DNA of 64,000 bases from Cladorhizidae sp. MBARI D1340-BT2 (taxonomy: Eukaryota > Porifera > Demospongiae > Poecilosclerida > Cladorhizidae). The notes under the pieces were generated by a model. That model did not search any database and was not told the origin of the DNA. It saw only the letters and a program-made list of their open reading frames with translations. Position numbers and translations under genes: made by a program. This document shows positions 1 through 10,500 of the stretch, in pieces. The stretch is from assembly GCA_028752905.1 (NCBI GenBank), contig JAQNBH010000003.1, positions 23,747,989 to 23,811,988 of the forward strand, written 5' to 3'. Positions within the stretch are counted from its first letter, which is position 1; each line of letters opens with the position of its first letter.

Positions 1-181
1 AGCTCAAGATAGAGAACACTGAGAGATACCTATCTTGCAAGTCCATTACAGTGAAGTGTGCATAATATATGGATGTTTGGTATCAAGAGAGAGCACTTGG
101 AGAGTCCTATCTTAATAGCTATATATCAAGTCTATTCAGTGAAGTGTGGATAATCTACGAAGCTAACATGTTTAGCATCAA
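1..181. repeat. Left-edge partial unit (end of B2, A3, B3)
   Basis: The window opens inside a unit: seven last bases of B2, then A3 (8-86) and B3 (87-181), joining the first core at 182. A3 here has cataat where nearly every other copy has cagaat, a private change near 61-66. Confidence 0.95.
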
Positions 182-290
182 GTAAGAGTACAATTCATAA
201 CTGCCCTAATTAACAAGACCAAAGTCCCAGATTTTGTCAACTGATAGAGAAGGCCCTTATCTGCAACATGTGAACAGATTATCAATAAAT

Positions 291-343
291 GCAGTGGTTT
301 TTCACTGGCAGGCCACCGCTTTGGCAACTGGAAAACGCCAGGA
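291..343. other. GC-richer patch with small hairpins in the core
   Basis: In otherwise AT-rich DNA this stretch is rich in G and C. CAGTG at 292-296 and CACTG at 303-307 can pair across a 6-base loop, and CTGGC at 305-309 can pair with GCCAG at 337-341. The two pairings overlap and are mutually exclusive. It is unchanged in all copies I compared. No function can be assigned; stems this short may be fortuitous. Confidence 0.4.
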
Positions 344-372
344 AAAATCCCAAACCTTACCACTTCAAATCA

Positions 373-493
373 TCATAACTTGCTAATACTTAGAGTACTC
401 AAAATTTTGGCACGTACAAAAGACAGATAATTAGAAGGGCTATCCGGTGATATAAAAATTATCTTTTTGGAATAAAGTGTAGAAAAGTTATGA
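373..493. repeat. Imperfect inverted repeat inside the core
   Basis: CATAACTT at 374-381 is the exact reverse complement of AAGTTATG at 485-492. The similarity continues inward with gaps: the left arm reads on through CTA, ACTT and CAAAA elements (to about 403), and the reverse complement of the right arm shows the same order (back to about 460). This looks like an old inverted duplication with about 55 bp between the arms. A hairpin or cruciform is possible but not shown. Site changes gtac/gtag and ccgg/ccga lie in the spacer. Confidence 0.5.
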
Positions 494-500
494 GCTTCAC

Positions 501-530
501 GGCCAAAAAAAAAAATATTTTTGGGGGGGA
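501..530. repeat. Variable poly-A / poly-G tract
   Basis: GGCC is followed by 11 A's here, then TATTTTT and seven G's. CCAAAAA (503-509) and TTTTTGG (518-524) form an inverted repeat. This is the most variable spot of the unit. Other copies have eight A's then caat; ggccc plus seven A's; ggc plus six A's and caacaat; seven A's then cccaat; or nine A's then caat. The G run varies from six to eight. Most of the 1-bp length differences between units arise here. The tract types serve as lineage markers. Replication slippage is the likely cause, and sequencing error must be considered. Confidence 0.85.
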
Positions 531-568
531 AATGAGAAACATATAGACCAAATTAGGGCAAATATCAA

Positions 569-658
569 GATAGAGAACACATAATGAAACCTATCATTCG
601 AATCATATCAAGTCCATTACAGTGAAGTTTGCAGAATATTATGGATGTTTGATATCAA
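569..658. repeat. Monomer A1 (90 bp)
   Basis: Type A monomer with the longest 5' part (acataatgaaacctatc then cattcgaatc). It has gaatattatgg, one T longer than A2 and A3, and ends gatatcaa. Copies alternate between gaagtttgc and gaagtgtgc. In the six short units the 5' part of A1 is fused to the 3' part of A3. Confidence 0.9.
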
Positions 659-753
659 CAGAGAGCACAGAGAGAGATCTATCTTAATAGCTATATATCA
701 AGTTTATTCAGTGAAGTGTGGAGAATCTATGAAGCTAACCTGTTTAGCATCAA
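659..753. repeat. Monomer B1 (95 bp)
   Basis: Type B monomer: GA-rich start, atatatcaagtttattc, then gaagctaacctg, the roughly 10-base segment missing from type A. Lineage variants are cataatag for cttaatag (region IV) and agatatat for agctatat (units with cores at 27989 and 32256). Confidence 0.9.
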
Positions 754-837
754 GAGAGAGCAGAGAGAAACCTATCTTGTGATTCTATCAAGTCCATTAC
801 TGTGAAGTATGCAGAATATACGGATGTTTGGTATCAA
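754..837. repeat. Monomer A2 (84 bp)
   Basis: Type A monomer with gattctatcaagtcc and tactgtgaagtatg. Lineage variants are gacagagcag at its start (five units, each directly before a short unit) and atacag or atatgg in place of atacgg. Confidence 0.9.
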
Positions 838-931
838 GAGAGAGAACAGAGAGAGGCCTACCTTTAGAGCTATATATCAAGTCTATTCAGTGAAGTGTGG
901 AGAATCTATGAAGCTAACATGTTTAGCTCAA
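838..931. repeat. Monomer B2 (94 bp)
   Basis: Type B monomer ending tttagctcaa instead of tttagcatcaa. Units with cores at 2954 and 5726 share tctcttc in place of tctattc. Confidence 0.9.
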
Positions 932-1010
932 GATAGAGAACACTGAGAGATACCTATCTTGCAAGTCCATTACAGTGAAGTGTGCAGAATATATGGATGT
1001 TTGGTATCAA
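932..1010. repeat. Monomer A3 (79 bp)
   Basis: Shortest type A monomer; the part before tccattac is reduced to cttgcaag. Copies carry cagtgaag or cagcgaag, a CpG transition, and four full units in region I carry gcttgg in place of gtttgg. The same gcttgg variant is present in all six short units. Confidence 0.9.
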
Positions 1011-1105
1011 GAGAGAGCACTTGGAGAGTCCTATCTTAATAGCTATATATCAAGTCTATTCAGTGAAGTGTGGATAATCTACGAAGCTAACATGTTTAGC
1101 ATCAA
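1011..1105. repeat. Monomer B3 (95 bp)
   Basis: Type B monomer with gataatctacgaag where B1 and B2 have gagaatctatgaag. Lineage variants are tatattc for tctattc, agctttat for agctatat, cagtaaag for cagtgaag, and gaagataac for gaagctaac (the last in four units directly before short units). Confidence 0.9.
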
Positions 1106-4100
1106 GTAAGAGTACAATTCATAACTGCCCTAATTAACAAGACCAAAGTCCCAGATTTTGTCAACTGATAGAGAAGGCCCTTATCTGCAACATGTGAACA
1201 GATTATCAATAAATGCAGTGGTTTTTCACTGGCAGGCCACCGCTTTGGCAACTGGAAAACGCCAGGAAAAATCCCAAACCTTACCACTTCAAATCACCAT
1301 AACTTGCTAATACTTAGAGTACTCAAAATTTTGGCACGTAGAAAAGACAGATAATTAGAAGGGCTATCCGGTGATATAAAAATTATCTTTTTGGGGTAAA
1401 GTGTAGAAAAGTTATGAGCTTCACGGCCAAAAAAAACAATATTTTTGGGGGGGAAATGAGAAACATATAGACCAAATTAGGGCAAATATCAAGATAGAGA
1501 ACACATAATGAAACCTATCATTCGAATCATATCAAGTCCATTACAGTGAAGTGTGCAGAATATTATGGATGTTTGATATCAACAGAGAGCACAGAGAGAG
1601 ACCTATCTTAATAGCTATATATCAAGTTTATTCAGTGAAGTGTGGAGAATCTATGAAGCTAACCTGTTTAGCATCAAGAGAGAGCAGAGAGAAACCTATC
1701 TTGTGATTCTATCAAGTCCATTACTGTGAAGTATGCAGAATATACGGATGTTTGGTATCAAGAGAGAGAACAGAGAGAGGCCTACCTTTAGAGCTATATA
1801 TCAAGTCTATTCAGTGAAGTGTGGAGAATCTATGAAGCTAACATGTTTAGCTCAAGATAGAGAACACTGAGAGATACCTATCTTGCAAGTCCATTACAGC
1901 GAAGTGTGCAGAATATATGGATGTTTGGTATCAAGAGAGAGCACTTGGAGAGTCCTATCTTAATAGCTATATATCAAGTATATTCAGTGAAGTGTGGATA
2001 ATCTACGAAGCTAACATGTTTAGCATCAAGTAAGAGTACAATTCATAACTGCCCTAATTAACAAGACCAAAGTCCCAGATTTTGTCAACTGATAGAGAAG
2101 GCCCTTATCTGCAACATGTGAACAGATTATCAATAAATGCAGTGGTTTTTCACTGGCAGGCCACCGCTTTGGCAACTGGAAAACGCCAGGAAAAATCCCA
2201 AACCTTACCACTTCAAATCATCATAACTTGCTAATACTTAGAGTAGTCAAAATTTTGGCACGTACAAAAGACAGATAATTAGAAGGGCTATCCGATGATA
2301 TAAAAATTATCTTTTTGGGGTAAAGTGTAGAAAAGTTATGAGCTTCACGGCCAAAAAAAACAATATTTTTTGGGGGGAAATGAGAAACATATAGACCAAA
2401 TTAGGGCAAATATCAAGATAGAGAACACATAATGAAACCTATCATTCGAATCATATCAAGTCCATTACAGTGAAGTGTGCAGAATATTATGGATGTTTGA
2501 TATCAACAGAGAGCACAGAGAGAGACCTATCTTAATAGCTATATATCAAGTTTATTCAGTGAAGTGTGGAGAATCTATGAAGCTAACCTGTTTAGCATCA
2601 AGAGAGAGCAGAGAGAAACCTATCTTGTGATTCTATCAAGTCCATTACTGTGAAGTATGCAGAATATACGGATGTTTGGTATCAAGAGAGAGAACAGAGA
2701 GAGGCCTACCTTTAGAGCTATATATCAAGTCTATTCAGTGAAGTGTGGAGAATCTATGAAGCTAACATGTTTAGCTCAAGATAGAGAACACTGAGAGATA
2801 CCTATCTTGCAAGTCCATTACAGTGAAGTGTGCAGAATATATGGATGCTTGGTATCAAGAGAGAGCACTTGGAGAGTCCTATCTTAATAGCTATATATCA
2901 AGTCTATTCAGTGAAGTGTGGATAATCTACGAAGCTAACATGTTTAGCATCAAGTAAGAGTACAATTCATAACTGCCCTAATTAACAAGACCAAAGTCCC
3001 AGATTTTGTCAACTGATAGAGAAGGCCCTTATCTGCAACATGTGAACAGATTATCAATAAATGCAGTGGTTTTTCACTGGCAGGCCACCGCTTTGGCAAC
3101 TGGAAAACGCCAGGAAAAATCCCAAACCTTACCACTTCAAATCATCATAACTTGCTAATACTTAGAGTACTCAAAATTTTGGCACGTACAAAAGACAGAT
3201 AATTAGAAGGGCTATCCGGTGATATAAAAATTATCTTTTTGGGATAAAGTGTAGAAAAGTTATGAGCTTCACGGCCAAAAAAAAAAATATTTTTGGGGGG
3301 GAAATGAGAAACATATAGACCAAATTAGGGCAAATATCAAGATAGAGAACACATAATGAAACCTATCATTCGAATCATATCAAGTCCATTACAGTGAAGT
3401 TTGCAGAATATTATGGATGTTTGATATCAACAGAGAGCACAGAGAGAGACCTATCTTAATAGCTATATATCAAGTTTATTCAGTGAAGTGTGGAGAATCT
3501 ATGAAGCTAACCTGTTTAGCATCAAGAGAGAGCAGAGAGAAACCTATCTTGTGATTCTATCAAGTCCATTACTGTGAAGTATGCAGAATATACGGATGTT
3601 TGGTATCAAGAGAGAGAACAGAGAGAGGCCTACCTTTAGAGCTATATATCAAGTCTCTTCAGTGAAGTGTGGAGAATCTATGAAGCTAACATGTTTAGCT
3701 CAAGATAGAGAACACTGAGAGATACCTATCTTGCAAGTCCATTACAGTGAAGTGTGCAGAATATATGGATGCTTGGTATCAAGAGAGAGCACTTGGAGAG
3801 TCCTATCTTAATAGCTATATATCAAGTCTATTCAGTGAAGTGTGGATAATCTACGAAGCTAACATGTTTAGCATCAAGTAAGAGTACAATTCATAACTGC
3901 CCTAATTAACAAGACCAAAGTCCCAGATTTTGTCAACTGATAGAGAAGGCCCTTATCTGCAACATGTGAACAGATTATCAATAAATGCAGTGGTTTTTCA
4001 CTGGCAGGCCACCGCTTTGGCAACTGGAAAACGCCAGGAAAAATCCCAAACCTTACCACTTCAAATCACCATAACTTGCTAATACTTAGAGTACTCAAAA

Positions 4101-7100
4101 TTTTGGCACGTAGAAAAGACAGATAATTAGAAGGGCTATCCGGTGATATAAAAATTATCTTTTTGGGGTAAAGTGTAGAAAAGTTATGAGCTTCACGGCC
4201 AAAAAAAACAATATTTTTGGGGGGGAAATGAGAAACATATAGACCAAATTAGGGCAAATATCAAGATAGAGAACACATAATGAAACCTATCATTCGAATC
4301 ATATCAAGTCCATTACAGTGAAGTGTGCAGAATATTATGGATGTTTGATATCAACAGAGAGCACAGAGAGAGACCTATCTTAATAGCTATATATCAAGTT
4401 TATTCAGTGAAGTGTGGAGAATCTATGAAGCTAACCTGTTTAGCATCAAGAGAGAGCAGAGAGAAACCTATCTTGTGATTCTATCAAGTCCATTACTGTG
4501 AAGTATGCAGAATATACGGATGTTTGGTATCAAGAGAGAGAACAGAGAGAGGCCTACCTTTAGAGCTATATATCAAGTCTATTCAGTGAAGTGTGGAGAA
4601 TCTATGAAGCTAACATGTTTAGCTCAAGATAGAGAACACTGAGAGATACCTATCTTGCAAGTCCATTACAGCGAAGTGTGCAGAATATATGGATGTTTGG
4701 TATCAAGAGAGAGCACTTGGAGAGTCCTATCTTAATAGCTATATATCAAGTATATTCAGTGAAGTGTGGATAATCTACGAAGCTAACATGTTTAGCATCA
4801 AGTAAGAGTACAATTCATAACTACCCTAATTAACAAGACCAAAGTCCCAGATTTTGTCAACTGATAGAGAAGGCCCTTATCTGCAACATGTGAACAGATT
4901 ATCAATAAATGCAGTGGTTTTTCACTGGCAGGCCACCGCTTTGGCAACTGGAAAACGCCAGGAAAAATCCCAAACCTTACCACTTCAAATCATCATAACT
5001 TGCTAATACTTAGAGTAGTCAAAATTTTGGCACGTACAAAAGACAGATAATTAGAAGGGCTATCCGATGATATAAAAATTATCTTTTTGGGGTAAAGTGT
5101 AGAAAAGTTATGAGCTTCACGGCCCAAAAAAACAATATTTTTTGGGGGGAAATGAGAAACATATAGACCAAATTAGGGCAAATATCAAGATAGAGAACAC
5201 ATAATGAAACCTATCATTCGAATCATATCAAGTCCATTACAGTGAAGTGTGCAGAATATTATGGATGTTTGATATCAACAGAGAGCACAGAGAGAGACCT
5301 ATCTTAATAGCTATATATCAAGTTTATTCAGTGAAGTGTGGAGAATCTATGAAGCTAACCTGTTTAGCATCAAGAGAGAGCAGAGAGAAACCTATCTTGT
5401 GATTCTATCAAGTCCATTACTGTGAAGTATGCAGAATATACGGATGTTTGGTATCAAGAGAGAGAACAGAGAGAGGCCTACCTTTAGAGCTATATATCAA
5501 GTCTATTCAGTGAAGTGTGGAGAATCTATGAAGCTAACATGTTTAGCTCAAGATAGAGAACACTGAGAGATACCTATCTTGCAAGTCCATTACAGTGAAG
5601 TGTGCAGAATATATGGATGCTTGGTATCAAGAGAGAGCACTTGGAGAGTCCTATCTTAATAGCTATATATCAAGTCTATTCAGTGAAGTGTGGATAATCT
5701 ACGAAGCTAACATGTTTAGCATCAAGTAAGAGTACAATTCATAACTGCCCTAATTAACAAGACCAAAGTCCCAGATTTTGTCAACTGATAGAGAAGGCCC
5801 TTATCTGCAACATGTGAACAGATTATCAATAAATGCAGTGGTTTTTCACTGGCAGGCCACCGCTTTGGCAACTGGAAAACGCCAGGAAAAATCCCAAACC
5901 TTACCACTTCAAATCATCATAACTTGCTAATACTTAGAGTACTCAAAATTTTGGCACGTACAAAAGACAGATAATTAGAAGGGCTATCCGGTGATATAAA
6001 AATTATCTTTTTGGGGTAAAGTGTAGAAAAGTTATGAGCTTCACGGCCAAAAAAAAAATATTTTTGGGGGGGAAATGAGAAACATATAGACCAAATTAGG
6101 GCAAATATCAAGATAGAGAACACATAATGAAACCTATCATTCGAATCATATCAAGTCCATTACAGTGAAGTTTGCAGAATATTATGGATGTTTGATATCA
6201 ACAGAGAGCACAGAGAGAGACCTATCTTAATAGCTATATATCAAGTTTATTCAGTGAAGTGTGGAGAATCTATGAAGCTAACCTGTTTAGCATCAAGAGA
6301 GAGCAGAGAGAAACCTATCTTGTGATTCTATCAAGTCCATTACTGTGAAGTATGCAGAATATACGGATGTTTGGTATCAAGAGAGAGAACAGAGAGAGGC
6401 CTACCTTTAGAGCTATATATCAAGTCTCTTCAGTGAAGTGTGGAGAATCTATGAAGCTAACATGTTTAGCTCAAGATAGAGAACACTGAGAGATACCTAT
6501 CTTGCAAGTCCATTACAGTGAAGTGTGCAGAATATATGGATGCTTGGTATCAAGAGAGAGCACTTGGAGAGTCCTATCTTAATAGCTATATATCAAGTCT
6601 ATTCAGTGAAGTGTGGATAATCTACGAAGCTAACATGTTTAGCATCAAGTAAGAGTACAATTCATAACTGCCCTAATTAACAAGACCAAAGTCCCAGATT
6701 TTGTCAACTGATAGAGAAGGCCCTTATCTGCAACATGTGAACAGATTATCAATAAATGCAGTGGTTTTTCACTGGCAGGCCACCGCTTTGGCAACTGGAA
6801 AACGCCAGGAAAAATCCCAAACCTTACCACTTCAAATCACCATAACTTGCTAATACTTAGAGTACTCAAAATTTTGGCACGTAGAAAAGACAGATAATTA
6901 GAAGGGCTATCCGGTGATATAAAAATTATCTTTTTGGGGTAAAGTGTAGAAAAGTTATGAGCTTCACGGCCAAAAAAAAAAATATTTTTGGGGGGGAAAT
7001 GAGAAACATATAGACCAAATTAGGGCAAATATCAAGATAGAGAACACATAATGAAACCTATCATTCGAATCATATCAAGTCCATTACAGTGAAGTGTGCA

Positions 7101-7572
7101 GAATATTATGGATGTTTGATATCAACAGAGAGCACAGAGAGAGACCTATCTTAATAGCTATATATCAAGTTTATTCAGTGAAGTGTGGAGAATCTATGAA
7201 GCTAACCTGTTTAGCATCAAGAGAGAGCAGAGAGAAACCTATCTTGTGATTCTATCAAGTCCATTACTGTGAAGTATGCAGAATATACAGATGTTTGGTA
7301 TCAAGAGAGAGAACAGAGAGAGGCCTACCTTTAGAGCTATATATCAAGTCTATTCAGTGAAGTGTGGAGAATCTATGAAGCTAACATGTTTAGCTCAAGA
7401 TAGAGAACACTGAGAGATACCTATCTTGCAAGTCCATTACAGCGAAGTGTGCAGAATATATGGATGTTTGGTATCAAGAGAGAGCACTTGGAGAGTCCTA
7501 TCTTAATAGCTATATATCAAGTCTATTCAGTGAAGTGTGGATAATCTACGAAGCTAACATGTTTAGCATCAA

Positions 7573-10500
7573 GTAAGAGTACAATTCATAACTGCCCTAA
7601 TTAACAAGACCAAAGTCCCAGATTTTGTCAACTGATAGAGAAGGCCCTTATCTGCAACATGTGAACAGATTATCAATAAATGCAGTGGTTTTTCACTGGC
7701 AGGCCACCGCTTTGGCAACTGGAAAACGCCAGGAAAAATCCCAAACCTTACCACTTCAAATCACCATAACTTGCTAATACTTAGAGTAGTCAAAATTTTG
7801 GCACGTACAAAAGACAGATAATTAGAAGGGCTATCCGATGATATAAAAATTATCTTTTTGGGGTAAAGTGTAGAAAAGTTATGAGCTTCACGGCCCAAAA
7901 AAACAATATTTTTGGGGGGGAAATGAGAAACATATAGACCAAATTAGGGCAAATATCAAGATAGAGAACACATAATGAAACCTATCATTCGAATCATATC
8001 AAGTCCATTACAGTGAAGTGTGCAGAATATTATGGATGTTTGATATCAACAGAGAGCACAGAGAGAGACCTATCTTAATAGCTATATATCAAGTTTATTC
8101 AGTGAAGTGTGGAGAATCTATGAAGCTAACCTGTTTAGCATCAAGAGAGAGCAGAGAGAAACCTATCTTGTGATTCTATCAAGTCCATTACTGTGAAGTA
8201 TGCAGAATATACGGATGTTTGGTATCAAGAGAGAGAACAGAGAGAGGCCTACCTTTAGAGCTATATATCAAGTCTATTCAGTGAAGTGTGGAGAATCTAT
8301 GAAGCTAACATGTTTAGCTCAAGATAGAGAACACTGAGAGATACCTATCTTGCAAGTCCATTACAGCGAAGTGTGCAGAATATATGGATGTTTGGTATCA
8401 AGAGAGAGCACTTGGAGAGTCCTATCTTAATAGCTATATATCAAGTCTATTCAGTGAAGTGTGGATAATCTACGAAGCTAACATGTTTAGCATCAAGTAA
8501 GAGTACAATTCATAACTGCCCTAATTAACAAGACCAAAGTCCCAGATTTTGTCAACTGATAGAGAAGGCCCTTATCTGCAACATGTGAACAGATTATCAA
8601 TAAATGCAGTGGTTTTTCACTGGCAGGCCACCGCTTTGGCAACTGGAAAACGCCAGGAAAAATCCCAAACCTTACCACTTCAAATCACCATAACTTGCTA
8701 ATACTTAGAGTACTCAAAATTTTGGCACGTACAAAAGACAGATAATTAGAAGGGCTATCCGGTGATATAAAAATTATCTTTTTGGGGTAAAGTGTAGAAA
8801 AGTTATGAGCTTCACGGCCAAAAAAAACAATATTTTTGGGGGGGAAATGAGAAACATATAGACCAAATTAGGGCAAATATCAAGATAGAGAACACATAAT
8901 GAAACCTATCATTCGAATCATATCAAGTCCATTACAGTGAAGTGTGCAGAATATTATGGATGTTTGATATCAACAGAGAGCACAGAGAGAGACCTATCTT
9001 AATAGCTATATATCAAGTTTATTCAGTGAAGTGTGGAGAATCTATGAAGCTAACCTGTTTAGCATCAAGAGAGAGCAGAGAGAAACCTATCTTGTGATTC
9101 TATCAAGTCCATTACTGTGAAGTATGCAGAATATACGGATGTTTGGTATCAAGAGAGAGAACAGAGAGAGGCCTACCTTTAGAGCTATATATCAAGTCTA
9201 TTCAGTGAAGTGTGGAGAATCTATGAAGCTAACATGTTTAGCTCAAGATAGAGAACACTGAGAGATACCTATCTTGCAAGTCCATTACAGCGAAGTGTGC
9301 AGAATATATGGATGTTTGGTATCAAGAGAGAGCACTTGGAGAGTCCTATCTTAATAGCTATATATCAAGTCTATTCAGTGAAGTGTGGATAATCTACGAA
9401 GCTAACATGTTTAGCATCAAGTAAGAGTACAATTCATAACTGCCCTAATTAACAAGACCAAAGTCCCAGATTTTGTCAACTGATAGAGAAGGCCCTTATC
9501 TGCAACATGTGAACAGATTATCAATAAATGCAGTGGTTTTTCACTGGCAGGCCACCGCTTTGGCAACTGGAAAACGCCAGGAAAAATCCCAAACCTTACC
9601 ACTTCAAATCACCATAACTTGCTAATACTTAGAGTACTCAAAATTTTGGCACGTACAAAAGACAGATAATTAGAAGGGCTATCCGATGATATAAAAATTA
9701 TCTTTTTGGGGTAAAGTGTAGAAAAGTTATGAGCTTCACGGCCAAAAAAAACAATATTTTTGGGGGGGAAATGAGAAACATATAGACCAAATTAGGGCAA
9801 ATATCAAGATAGAGAACACATAATGAAACCTATCATTCGAATCATATCAAGTCCATTACAGTGAAGTTTGCAGAATATTATGGATGTTTGATATCAACAG
9901 AGAGCACAGAGAGAGACCTATCTTAATAGCTATATATCAAGTTTATTCAGTGAAGTGTGGAGAATCTATGAAGCTAACCTGTTTAGCATCAAGAGAGAGC
10001 AGAGAGAAACCTATCTTGTGATTCTATCAAGTCCATTACTGTGAAGTATGCAGAATATACGGATGTTTGGTATCAAGAGAGAGAACAGAGAGAGGCCTAC
10101 CTTTAGAGCTATATATCAAGTCTATTCAGTGAAGTGTGGAGAATCTATGAAGCTAACATGTTTAGCTCAAGATAGAGAACACTGAGAGATACCTATCTTG
10201 CAAGTCCATTACAGCGAAGTGTGCAGAATATATGGATGTTTGGTATCAAGAGAGAGCACTTGGAGAGTCCTATCTTAATAGCTATATATCAAGTCTATTC
10301 AGTGAAGTGTGGATAATCTACGAAGCTAACATGTTTAGCATCAAGTAAGAGTACAATTCATAACTGCCCTAATTAACAAGACCAAAGTCCCAGATTTTGT
10401 CAACTGATAGAGAAGGCCCTTATCTGCAACATGTGAACAGATTATCAATAAATGCAGTGGTTTTTCACTGGCAGGCCACCGCTTTGGCAACTGGAAAACG

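Larger units (their letters stand above)
202..560. mobile_element. Candidate MITE-like fossil defined by 10-bp terminal inverted repeats
   Basis: TGCCCTAATT at 202-211 is the exact reverse complement of AATTAGGGCA at 551-560. The two arms lie 20 bp and 8 bp inside the core borders, so they nearly coincide with the ends of the non-monomer segment. A 359-bp element with short inverted ends and no transposase would match a non-autonomous DNA transposon (MITE). I see no target-site duplication next to the arms, and the family cannot be assigned. In two units (cores at 4802 and 58128) the left arm carries a G-to-A change (ctaccc). Chance pairing or a functional palindrome remain alternatives. Confidence 0.35.
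182..568. repeat. 387-bp core, not similar to the A/B monomers
   Basis: This segment separates B3 from the next A1 and is present in all 72 copies, including the six short units. Apart from its edges (a gtaagagtac start resembling a degraded GA-rich monomer start, and an aatatcaa end resembling a monomer end) it shows no visible similarity to A or B. It contains a 10-bp terminal inverted repeat, a GC-richer hairpin patch, an internal imperfect inverted repeat and a poly-A/poly-G tract. The first ~180 bp are almost invariant between copies; variants concentrate in the 3' half. Its edges suggest an insertion into, or replacement of, a monomer. That origin is inference. Confidence 0.85.
182..1105. 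repeat. Reference 924-bp unit (core + A1 B1 A2 B2 A3 B3)
   Basis: First complete unit, used as the reference for sub-features. Parsing from the core: core 387 bp, A1 90, B1 95, A2 84, B2 94, A3 79, B3 95, total 924. Monomer borders were placed after the shared ending ...atcaa (or ...ctcaa for B2) and before the GA-rich start. This copy carries ggaataaag near 478, where other copies read ggggtaaag, and has 11 A's in the homopolymer tract. To find a sub-feature elsewhere, add multiples of 924, allowing for the short units and 1-bp indels. Confidence 0.95.
182..7572. repeat. Region I: eight units in a 3-unit rhythm
   Basis: Cores start at 182, 1106, 2030, 2954, 3878, 4802, 5726 and 6649. Three unit types recur in order. 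Type 1 (182, 2954, 5726): 10-11 A's in the tract, ccggtga, gtttgc in A1. Type 2 (1106, 3878, 6649): gtagaaaag, ccggtga, cagcg in A3; the first two also have tatattc in B3, and 6649 has an 11-A tract and atacag. Type 3 (2030, 4802): gtagtc, ccgatga, gcttgg in A3, six G's. The super-period is about 2772 bp. The unit at 5726 is 923 bp because its A tract has 10 rather than 11 A's. Confidence 0.8.

Noticed and set aside
178..363. 61-codon minus-strand ORF repeated in all 72 units
   Set aside because: It recurs only because the DNA recurs. The first codon is GTG in most copies (ATG only in the six ccatttc units), no family is recognisable, no promoter or other exon is apparent, and the differences between copies are all amino-acid changing.
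523..529. G-quadruplex in the G-run
   Set aside because: There is only one G-run of 6-8 per 924 bp, with no nearby G-tracts to form a four-run intramolecular quadruplex.
590..615. Possible CENP-B box at ttcgaatcatatcaag in A1
   Set aside because: The first half fits TTCGNNNNA, but the required CGGG in the second half is absent (tcaa). No other candidate was seen.
659..700. GA-rich monomer starts as regulatory GAGA elements
   Set aside because: The GA-rich stretches are short and imperfect, are part of every monomer and have no adjoining promoter or gene; no regulatory role can be supported.
5917..6123. 68-codon minus-strand ORF
   Set aside because: It arises only where the A tract has 10 instead of 11 A's (unit at 5726), which shifts the frame through the tract. 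It is low-complexity, hydrophobic and unique to this copy.
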